DNA of 44,877 nucleotides, taken from contig CBFDEC010000025.1 in the NCBI GenBank assembly GCA_965603725.1, positions 1 to 44,877 of the forward strand, written 5' to 3'. Positions within the stretch are counted from its first letter, which is position 1. Each line of letters begins with the position of its first letter. Positions 25,900-33,310 of the stretch are shown here, in pieces. Source of the DNA: JAGGSN01 sp965603725. Lineage in GTDB: Bacteria > Zixibacteria > MSB-5A5 > UBA10806 > 4484-95. Below the pieces are notes generated by a model. The model saw only the letters and a list, made by a program, of their open reading frames with translations. It was not told the origin of the DNA and did no database searches. The position numbers and the translations under genes were made by a program.

Positions 25900-26856
25900 T
25901 TAACTAAAATAAATTATCGGCGAATCAGTGTCAACTCCTTTCGCCATCGCCGAACCCAAAGCTGTACTATAACCAAGATAAGAATTTCCGTTTATAAAAT
26001 GTATATCCTCATCTCCCGGCTCAACCGATATCTCATATTGATTGGTATAATAAGGCAGAATAAGATTTAATACATTTTCCAGTAATTTTTTGTTATTGAC
26101 GATTTCTATGGCTTTGGGGACATCTTTCGCTTTATCGAGCTTGAAGGATATTCTCAGCCTTGGCTTTTCACTCTCAAAGTTCTCACCGAGAAATATGCTC
26201 TCACCCAGGCCACTTTTTTCTCCAAGTCCGGTAATCGCACTATCGGGAAGAGGTATTTCCTGATTATCCAGTATCTCGGTGTCGACCTTAAGACCTGTCG
26301 CCGTTTCGAGGAAAACCTTTAATGTGCCCTCGGTCCCCAGGAAGCGAGATAATTTAGACAGTATAAAGTCAAGTGATTTTGAACCATAATTATCGACAAT
26401 ACTTTTACGGTTGAAAAAGATCGCGTTTTGGTAATCGATGAACCGCGGAGAATGATAAATCCCGGCGTAAATATCTCTTATCCAGTCTAATCGACAAAGC
26501 ATCTTTAAAAACATGTTGTCGAAAATCGCGAACAGGTTTTTGGCGCCCTGACGCGGATTGCTGTCATCGGCCAGCGAGCCGCTCATATGATCTGTAAATA
26601 AATCAGGCATCACCTGGCAAATCCCGGATACCGCGGCGGTAAGTGTTATCCTGCTTTCCGGGTAAACCATATCGTCGGCTTGAGGTTGCTGGTCCAGAAT
26701 TTCTCCCTTAAATTTATTAAATTCCCCTTGGGCGTAAATAAAAATATCGCTATCCGGAAAACCCTGGCATCTCAAATATATATACGCCTCCTTCAGAGAC
26801 TTCGACTTTCCCTCCGGACGAGCGCAGAAATCGGGCATCTTAAACGGGTTAAACAT
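25900..26856 (-). CDS. tssG: T6SS baseplate subunit TssG
   Basis: A 318-residue component of the (TssF)2-TssG wedge. Sequence support is moderate: the C-terminal half has the 'G-LG-...-LRISF' strand block (about residues 219-243) and the LPYYTNQYEI segment typical of TssG relatives. It begins 6 nt after the tssF stop and precedes tssK, the canonical F-G-K order. The call rests on position plus this pattern. It seems closer to the Bacteroidota-type TssG than to the proteobacterial one. Confidence 0.75.
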   Translation of the reverse strand: MFNPFKMPDFCARPEGKSKSLKEAYIYLRCQGFPDSDIFIYAQGEFNKFKGEILDQQPQADDMVYPESRITLTAAVSGICQVMPDLFTDHMSGSLADDSNPRQGAKNLFAIFDNMFLKMLCRLDWIRDIYAGIYHSPRFIDYQNAIFFNRKSIVDNYGSKSLDFILSKLSRFLGTEGTLKVFLETATGLKVDTEILDNQEIPLPDSAITGLGEKSGLGESIFLGENFESEKPRLRISFKLDKAKDVPKAIEIVNNKKLLENVLNLILPYYTNQYEISVEPGDEDIHFINGNSYLGYSTALGSAMAKGVDTDSPIIYFS

Positions 26857-26861
26857 ATCTC

Positions 26862-28547
26862 TTACTCGGACAACCTGGCGGTCACTACAGTGCCGACCGG
26901 GCTTCTCATCTCCAAAAACCTGGCCAATCGGGACAGAAACAATGATCCTTCATCGGCATGCCTAAAACTGTATCCTCCAAGATCCAACTCCATTTCGACA
27001 CAACTTCGCAGAACACCGTCCCTTTCTATAGACCCGGGCCTGGCTCTGGCCTCCTTTATTCTCTTATCGAAAGAAACAGCGAGAGATTCAAAATCGGATG
27101 GGACAACCGCCCTGTTAGACGACCGTAAAACATCGGGAAACGCTTTGAGCATATCATTAAGAGATCTGGCCGATGTTCCGCCCCTCGTTGTGGTAAGGTT
27201 GATTACTGATTCAATTCCGGGATGAGGATTATAAAGCGCGCTAATTGATCCTGGATTAATATTATTAGCGGCTTCGCCCAGAGAAATCCTGTATTCGAGT
27301 GAAAATCTGTCCGGAATCGGCTTAATATCGGGTGGGATAACGACTATTGTAAAATCATTGCCGTCGATCCGCGGAACATAACGGCATCTATCTTCACCAT
27401 CCCCGGCTGATGTATAAACATTGGCATAGCTTCGTCCATGGTTATCATCCAATGATGTAATCTCGTAGATTTCATCAGCCATATTCTGGAATTTAATCTC
27501 CATCGGACCGGGGCCCTGATAAAAATAGTTCTTTTTTAAATAGTGCGCGTTTATCCCGACCAAGCAATTCGTAGCGGCCAATTCGAAGCTTTTTAGATTT
27601 TCAGCGGGTATCTTTTTATCCGATTCAACCTGAATCCAGTATAGCGGCCCGAGGCTATCCAGCAACCCGCCGCTCAAGCCGGAAAGCATATGGGTTAATT
27701 TTACCGGAGCATTTCCCGCCGCACCCTGATCGATATTGAAAAAATACTTCTGATATTCCTCTTTGTGTTCATAGGGATAGTAGTTGTGTCCCCATAATGA
27801 AAGTTCCGGTATCGATTTACCCCGCCATATTTCCTCCAATTTCTCCCGCCCCGGCACGAATATATCGCCAAAAACGCCGTCGGATTTGGTGCACCGCCAG
27901 CGGCTCCAGCGTAAAACATCCAGTAACTCCGGCGAGGCATCTATAAACAGGTCGCCCGACGGTACTTCAATATCCTGACCCATCGGTTTTAAGCCGATAT
28001 ATATATAATCATGATCAATATTATCAGTGGCTTTTTTGGCCGTCTCGAAATGGCCCAGAAATTCGCCTCTGTCTTTCCATGAAGGATTCGTCCATAATAT
28101 ATCAATACCGTCGCTGTTAATCAATAGCGCAAAAACCGCTTCTACCGGGTAAAGGTCTTTTTGCTCAATCGGCGCGAAAAAGAAGGTCGTGCTTGGTTGT
28201 ACCGACGTATTAACCCAGCAGGCTTCGGTTAAGATATCCACGCTCGCGGTACTTGATCCGGTCGTGAATTTCAGTATCGTCGACGATGGAATCGGATGAA
28301 GAAAACCATCAAAAAATACTCGGCAGGCAAGGTCATTTATAATTGTATCCGAGATATTGTTGATTTTATCATTTATCTCCGTGAGCCGGCTGGCTACGGC
28401 TTTAAACATCATATGAACAACGGGGTCCATTTGTTGCGGCGAAGTGGAGAAATAGGGCCAGATATTACGGGCATCTTCGAATAGCTTCTCGAGAATTTTT
28501 TCACGGGTTAAATGCTCAGCCCATTCTCCCTGGAAATGGCGTTCGAT
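26862..28547 (-). CDS. tssF: T6SS baseplate subunit TssF (VasA), probable non-AUG start
   Basis: Main wedge protein of the T6SS baseplate. The first ATG in frame (28430) would give 522 residues starting inside a conserved helix. The frame stays open upstream and encodes REKILEKLFEDARNIW and then FSTSPQQMDPVVHMM, the normal N-terminus of Bacteroidota-type TssF. No ATG, GTG or TTG occurs there. A perfect GGAGG lies 6 nt before an ATC codon at 28547 (ATT codons at 28550 and 28553), so I place the start there by inference, giving about 561 residues. This overlaps the tssE stop by 32 nt. The C-terminal part (RSLNDMLKAFPDVLRSSNRA, VPSDFESLA) matches the family's gp6-like ring region. Confidence 0.82.
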   Translation of the reverse strand: MERHFQGEWAEHLTREKILEKLFEDARNIWPYFSTSPQQMDPVVHMMFKAVASRLTEINDKINNISDTIINDLACRVFFDGFLHPIPSSTILKFTTGSSTASVDILTEACWVNTSVQPSTTFFFAPIEQKDLYPVEAVFALLINSDGIDILWTNPSWKDRGEFLGHFETAKKATDNIDHDYIYIGLKPMGQDIEVPSGDLFIDASPELLDVLRWSRWRCTKSDGVFGDIFVPGREKLEEIWRGKSIPELSLWGHNYYPYEHKEEYQKYFFNIDQGAAGNAPVKLTHMLSGLSGGLLDSLGPLYWIQVESDKKIPAENLKSFELAATNCLVGINAHYLKKNYFYQGPGPMEIKFQNMADEIYEITSLDDNHGRSYANVYTSAGDGEDRCRYVPRIDGNDFTIVVIPPDIKPIPDRFSLEYRISLGEAANNINPGSISALYNPHPGIESVINLTTTRGGTSARSLNDMLKAFPDVLRSSNRAVVPSDFESLAVSFDKRIKEARARPGSIERDGVLRSCVEMELDLGGYSFRHADEGSLFLSRLARFLEMRSPVGTVVTARLSE

Positions 28548-28935
28548 AATAATCCTCCGTCAATGTTTTTTCTAATTTAAATTTTTTCCCGGTTAATATT
28601 TCATTGGCATTTATTATAATTTTGAGTGGTAAAATTCCTGTTTTATCGGGCTTGAGTCCGCCCTGAATTTTTACCGAAATTCCGTCCAAACGAGATTCAT
28701 TCCGCTCTAATGCCGATTTGATCGTTTTCGCCAGGTCTTCCTTTATTGTTTCCATCTCGACAAGCGCTTCATCGGGAGATAATTGATCCGTTCCAAAGTT
28801 TTGATCGCAAACGACCGACCCCTTGGGCGTGGATATTATTATCGAGACTACTTTAATAGCAGAATCCCTCAAAGAGATATTTTTAAACTTCGCGCCATCG
28901 AATTGCAAAGGTAAATCCAGGTAAGAATTATCCAT
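28516..28935 (-). CDS. tssE: T6SS baseplate subunit TssE (gp25-like)
   Basis: A 139-residue lysozyme-like gp25 homologue that nucleates sheath assembly at the baseplate. The fold signature is visible in SIIISTPKGSVVCDQNFG, then a helix with EALVEMETIKEDLAKTIKSALERNESR, then KIQGGLKPDKTG...LKIIINANEIL. The classic EPR-like motif is replaced by NESR. Typical length. Encoded between vgrG and tssF; its last codons contain the putative tssF ribosome-binding site, so the two are likely translationally coupled. Confidence 0.85.
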   Translation of the reverse strand: MDNSYLDLPLQFDGAKFKNISLRDSAIKVVSIIISTPKGSVVCDQNFGTDQLSPDEALVEMETIKEDLAKTIKSALERNESRLDGISVKIQGGLKPDKTGILPLKIIINANEILTGKKFKLEKTLTEDYYRTPFPGRMG

Positions 28936-28968
28936 GTCAGTTTATGCCTTAAATGAAACCTGTCTTCG

Positions 28969-30816
28969 CTAATTAATCTTAACGATACCGCCCTTAACCT
29001 TAACCATAGCGCCTCCGTCAATATCAATAGTGGCGCCGGCCTTTTGCTTGATCTGAGCCTGGGATTTTAAGTTGATAGCGGATTTTGCCTCCAAGGTAAT
29101 CTCGCTGGCCTTCATGATAATAGAGCTATCGGTCTCGATTTTGATCGATTTTTTGGCGCCATCCATCGAAATCTGGCATCCGGATCCTTTGCTTGAAAAA
29201 CTGATTTTCTCTTTGCCCCCCGAACCGTCGAGAATGAAACTGGCGCCGTCTTTCTTGACGGTAATAGAAACTTTTTCGCCGTTTTTCGACGAATCCATAA
29301 GAATAGAGCAGGTATCGCCTTTAGATTTAATAATCAGCTGTTCTTTATCCTTGGTATCATTAAATATAATCTCATTGCCGGATTTGGTGCTGATGGCCTT
29401 GGTAGTATTGCTATCGGTGTACATATCATTTCGAGGCAGATGAGAGCCGTCATACAACGAGCCTATAATCGCGGCGTTTTCGAGGTGCCTGCCCCTAACC
29501 GAGACAAGCACGCCGTCTCCGACCTCGGGTATAAGCCAGGTACCATGTGTTTCATTTCCGTCTGCTCCCGCCTGAAGCTGACAAACCCTGATAAACGGTG
29601 ATTCAATGCCATCGGATCCCTCAGGCTTCCAGTCGAATTTTACCCTTACGCTGCCCAGTTTATTTTTTCCCGGGTCGGCGACATCTGTAACCCAGGCGCG
29701 TTCGACGAGATGGCGGGGAAAGGAATCCTCCCGGTAATAAGGATAGGCCAGGTCGCGAGCAACCGCCTTGAATTTACAGGTATATTTGGCGTCCTTGTAA
29801 ATATGCTCTACTTTAGTGAGAAGATATAATCCATTGAAGCCCTCCTCGCCTCTCGATTCGGTAACGCGTTTTTTAGGCGTCCAGGAGATATTCAAGCCTT
29901 TACCGGGAATTATGCCAAAACGGTCGGTCGTCCCACGCGCACTTAACAGGCGGGCATTTGATTTCCTGGAAACGATTTCGAGCTGTTGGTCCAGATCCCG
30001 CTGCGAGACAGGATTGTGCGATGGCAAAACGCTTGCTCTCGTATTCGATATTTTATCAGCGTTGGATGCCGTTCTTCCCAAAGGAATACTCGACGGATTG
30101 GGCGTCGGATTATTAGATGAAAACCAACTGCCCTGTTTATATTCATAGGCGCTGCCGGAGAGATCTTTCAACCTGGTCGAGTCGACTTCCACGGAAAACG
30201 AGCTAAGGTGATTCGCTTTCAGTTCTATTTTATCATCGGGTAGATCTCCGGCAACATGATAACTCAATCCATCATAATACGCCCACCATCCCTCGAAACC
30301 CGCCAAGTAGTTAATGATTTTAAAAGCGGTATCATTATAGGCCAACAATCCAGGATGTGACACTCCGCCCGAAGCGGATATATCCGCGTTTGGAATGCCT
30401 TCGTTGGAAACAAGCTGATTTATTATCTCTGCGGTATTCATATCGCACCAGATATGATGAATATTACTCATATCCAGCATTATCGTTGGACTGTAGCCCG
30501 CGATTGATATATTCCCCAGACTCTCGACCTTACTTGTGAAATTGATTTCGGTGATTACGCCAATAAATCTTATATCGCCTGGATCACCCGCGGCGCTATC
30601 GGCAGGCGAGATTTTTAGATTCAAAGTTTTAGACAGCCAGGCTTCAAGATTAGCCTCCAGCGACCCACCAAACGCGTCTTCAAGTTCGCGGCGCCGCCTT
30701 ATTTCGATCTCGAATCGATGATGATCACCGAGAACCTGGCGAAGTATTACAGATTCAATAATCGAGCTGGGAACAGCCTTATTGTCTATCTTGAGTTCAA
30801 TCTTTGACGGGACCAT
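28969..30816 (-). CDS. vgrG: T6SS spike protein VgrG (TssI)
   Basis: A 615-residue trimeric spike with a gp27-like hub in the first 370 residues, an OB-fold around KLGSVRVKFDW and WLIPEVGDGVLVSV (about 395-450), and a C-terminal beta-prism of repeated short strands (for example KSIKIETDSSIIMKASEITLEA). No toxin domain is fused at the C-terminus, so it should act with the separate PAAR protein and cargo. It lies just after hcp, separated by a hairpin terminator, and before tssE. The start ATG has no obvious ribosome-binding site. Confidence 0.93.
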   Translation of the reverse strand: MVPSKIELKIDNKAVPSSIIESVILRQVLGDHHRFEIEIRRRRELEDAFGGSLEANLEAWLSKTLNLKISPADSAAGDPGDIRFIGVITEINFTSKVESLGNISIAGYSPTIMLDMSNIHHIWCDMNTAEIINQLVSNEGIPNADISASGGVSHPGLLAYNDTAFKIINYLAGFEGWWAYYDGLSYHVAGDLPDDKIELKANHLSSFSVEVDSTRLKDLSGSAYEYKQGSWFSSNNPTPNPSSIPLGRTASNADKISNTRASVLPSHNPVSQRDLDQQLEIVSRKSNARLLSARGTTDRFGIIPGKGLNISWTPKKRVTESRGEEGFNGLYLLTKVEHIYKDAKYTCKFKAVARDLAYPYYREDSFPRHLVERAWVTDVADPGKNKLGSVRVKFDWKPEGSDGIESPFIRVCQLQAGADGNETHGTWLIPEVGDGVLVSVRGRHLENAAIIGSLYDGSHLPRNDMYTDSNTTKAISTKSGNEIIFNDTKDKEQLIIKSKGDTCSILMDSSKNGEKVSITVKKDGASFILDGSGGKEKISFSSKGSGCQISMDGAKKSIKIETDSSIIMKASEITLEAKSAINLKSQAQIKQKAGATIDIDGGAMVKVKGGIVKIN

Positions 30817-30851
30817 TATACACTTGTCTACAATACTAAGTTTAAACTAAA

Positions 30852-30876
30852 CGAGCGGGCGTTTTATGCCCGCTCG
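30852..30876 (-). terminator. Hairpin terminator/attenuator between hcp and vgrG
   Basis: CGAGCGGGC (30852-30860) and GCCCGCTCG (30868-30876) form a perfect 9-bp GC-rich stem with a 7-nt loop. On the minus strand it follows the hcp stop by 12 nt and is followed by the T-rich TTTAGTTTAAA. It probably terminates part of the transcripts after hcp, raising Hcp over the distal genes. Confidence 0.75.
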
Positions 30877-30888
30877 CCAAACCTGAAA

Positions 30889-31302
30889 TTAAGCCCGGTC
30901 TTCCCAGTTGCTGAACAGTTCAGCATCACCAACGGAGACAAGCTCAGCCGAAATTTCGAACTCCTCATAAACCTGGTTGGATTTGCTCGCCTCAAAATCC
31001 GGATAGGTTTCCCTGTACTTTAAAATGAAGCCATCCTGCCAGGTTAAGCGCTTCATTTCTTGCCCGTCGCGCGGGTTTTTAAGCACGATTTCTCCGGCCT
31101 TGAAATTATCCGCGGTCGAACGGCAAGCCCAGCGGAAAATAGTGTTATTATCGTCAGCTTCTCTCGTTACGCTAATTTTCGCCAAGCGTGCCTGGTCCGA
31201 GGGTTTGCCTCTGACATCCTTCGCAGTTGTAACTTCATAAGACACCGCTTTGACTTTCGGTATTCTTTCACCCTCAATAAACAAATCAGGTGTATGCGCC
31301 AT
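30889..31302 (-). CDS. hcp: T6SS tube protein Hcp (TssD), Bacteroidota-like
   Basis: A 137-residue tube protein forming the hexameric inner tube. The pattern VTTAKDVRGKPSDQAR (about 27-42), then IFRWA, MKRLTWQDGFILKYRE (about 83-98) and a final GDAELFSNW matches the TssD group of Bacteroidota T6SS better than proteobacterial Hcp1. A very strong AAGGAGG site 6 nt before the ATG and a hairpin after the stop suggest high expression. It is encoded directly after tssC. Confidence 0.9.
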   Translation of the reverse strand: MAHTPDLFIEGERIPKVKAVSYEVTTAKDVRGKPSDQARLAKISVTREADDNNTIFRWACRSTADNFKAGEIVLKNPRDGQEMKRLTWQDGFILKYRETYPDFEASKSNQVYEEFEISAELVSVGDAELFSNWEDRA

Positions 31303-31324
31303 AAATGGCCTCCTTTATAAGAAA

Positions 31325-32764
31325 TTATTTCATTTCGACTTCTGTAAAATCGCCATCTTCCGAGTGGCGCGCTGTTAAATAAACATCAAATTGTCTTACT
31401 GATGTAAATGGTGTTATGTTCAATTTAACATCGATAATATGCTTAGCTCTTTGCTCCGGAGTTGATGACACTTCAAGGCTAAAATCGCTTACGAGTTTTC
31501 CTTTACCGGTATTCGCCCTCGCAAAATCGTAAATATCTTTCTTGATTCTCTCCAACAGGGTGTTGTCGATTAATTTGAAAGTCTGCTTGTTAAGGTAATG
31601 GCATACGTTTTTCGATATATAATCGGCCGTCCTCTTGGTGGCATATACGTCATAGGATTCACCCTTGAATAAAGAACAATCCCCGAGGAAGCGTACCTTT
31701 GCATCCCAAAGCACCGAAGGGACAACGCCTTTGCTTAAAAACTCTTTGGCGCCAACAGCCCTATCGACCTCGAAGCGAGCGGCTTTAACCGAATCGGACG
31801 CGCCGTATTGATAACCCGCGCAGGGCTGCTGCATCCCCACTGTATTGTCCTGCTTATAAACCAGGCCGGCCAGCACAGAAGACGGGGGCAGCCACATGTC
31901 TTCCCCTTCGTAGCGGTTTTTCTTTCTGCCTAAAACCCAATTCGCCGCGACTGACATATGGGCTTTTTCGGGAGTGGAACCCGCCAGGCCCTCTAGGGCG
32001 GGGCCGTTCATCTGTTCTTCCGCCTCTTCGTAGCTTTCAAAATCAGGCAGGTCGGTAAACACATGGACTTTATTTTCCTCCCCCAACTTGGCAAACTTGT
32101 CGATATTTGGTATATCCTCGAGAAAACCCGGAACGACCATCATCGAATAACAATCCGTTAAGCTGAAAGCCCTAAACGGCTTCTTCACATATTCGGCTAA
32201 TTCCTCGAAAGCATCGCTATCGGCGTCAATCAGTTCCTCCATGGGCACGTTGGAAAAGTGTACGTTCACCGGGTCGCCCGATGGCGAACTGTTTGCGAAA
32301 AACTGCTGGATATTTCTATATGATGTTTCCAGAGGCTTAATCTCCTCGTATATCGTCGCCATAGTAGAGTTAATGTTCTCCTCGAGACTCTGCGCTTCAA
32401 GTATCGCTGTATTTCGCAGATCCCCAATATCTTCGCTCGATGACAACATCTTATGCCACAACTTCAGACGTTCAGTCATGAGTTTTCTGGATGACTCGAA
32501 CTGTGGCCTTGTCAGGAATTTGTGCCTGGCGTCTTTCTTGGCGGGATTAAACATCGATATGCCGACCATTGTTTCACCGTTCGACGCCTTAACTTGCGGC
32601 ATTAATCCTTCAATTTTTTTAAACGGAAGTTTCGCCTCTTCGAATTCCTTTACCAATTCCCCGATTCTAACACCGGGATCTATCGCCGGTTTGGCTTCGA
32701 CCGGCTCCCGCTTCGTCGAATCATCGCCATCGGCCGCGGGCTGTAATTTTTCTTCATCCGCCAT
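31325..32764 (-). CDS. tssC: T6SS sheath large subunit TssC (VipB)
   Basis: A 479-residue sheath protein that co-assembles with TssB. Family blocks are visible: PVNVHFSNVPMEELIDADSD in the middle, MSVAANWVLGRKKNRYEGED, then LPPSSVLAGLVYKQDN and the FLGDCSLF...VYATKRTADYISK region. The C-terminal half is best conserved, as expected for the sheath core. A good GGAGGA site precedes the ATG. It lies between tssB and hcp. Confidence 0.93.
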   Translation of the reverse strand: MADEEKLQPAADGDDSTKREPVEAKPAIDPGVRIGELVKEFEEAKLPFKKIEGLMPQVKASNGETMVGISMFNPAKKDARHKFLTRPQFESSRKLMTERLKLWHKMLSSSEDIGDLRNTAILEAQSLEENINSTMATIYEEIKPLETSYRNIQQFFANSSPSGDPVNVHFSNVPMEELIDADSDAFEELAEYVKKPFRAFSLTDCYSMMVVPGFLEDIPNIDKFAKLGEENKVHVFTDLPDFESYEEAEEQMNGPALEGLAGSTPEKAHMSVAANWVLGRKKNRYEGEDMWLPPSSVLAGLVYKQDNTVGMQQPCAGYQYGASDSVKAARFEVDRAVGAKEFLSKGVVPSVLWDAKVRFLGDCSLFKGESYDVYATKRTADYISKNVCHYLNKQTFKLIDNTLLERIKKDIYDFARANTGKGKLVSDFSLEVSSTPEQRAKHIIDVKLNITPFTSVRQFDVYLTARHSEDGDFTEVEMK

Positions 32765-32808
32765 TAATGTCCTCCGTAATTGTGTGCTAAGATATTTTTA
32801 TTACCCCG

Positions 32809-33261
32809 TCAATCAAGCGAACCGCCCAAAAGCTCCAGATTTTTCTCCATCAGTTCAAGGAAAAGCTTCTTCTTGGCCGGATCAGCCAGCAGTTTTTTTA
32901 AGGCTGAATTTTTGTTCAACTGCTTGGCAAGGTCATCGAGAATTTCTTTGTCATTGCTTGCCTGGGTAAGCGTCTCCGATTGAGCCATCACGTTCTTCGG
33001 ACTAAAATCCTCCATACTGCTGAATTTGAGCTCGACCGTCTCCTCGCTGCCATCGCGATTCGTGATTGACACTTCCTGGCCGGGGTTAAAATTAGCGAAA
33101 ACTTCCTTCAGGTTTTTGCATTTTTGGGGAGTAACATCGCTATCCTCGTTATTCAGCTTGGTTACGTAAAGCGTTTTGTTTGATGGCAAGCCATCTATCG
33201 GAATAGCGCCCGAATCCTGTTTTACTTCCTCTCCTCCAATATGCGGTCTATTTTTCGGCAT
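32809..33261 (-). CDS. tssB: T6SS sheath small subunit TssB (VipA)
   Basis: A 150-residue sheath protein. The diagnostic C-terminal part has VELKFSSMEDFSPKNVM (about residues 73-89), the conserved 'L.F....DF.P' motif, followed by helices that interlock with TssC. I choose the ATG at 33261 because a perfect GGAGG lies 5 nt upstream; a longer frame from a GTG at 33273 would contain that site. Immediately upstream of tssC, as usual. Confidence 0.88.
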   Translation of the reverse strand: MPKNRPHIGGEEVKQDSGAIPIDGLPSNKTLYVTKLNNEDSDVTPQKCKNLKEVFANFNPGQEVSITNRDGSEETVELKFSSMEDFSPKNVMAQSETLTQASNDKEILDDLAKQLNKNSALKKLLADPAKKKLFLELMEKNLELLGGSLD

Positions 33262-33310
33262 ATTCACCTCCACTTATCGCGAGAAAAAACCTCGCTTAAA
33301 TATTAGATAA

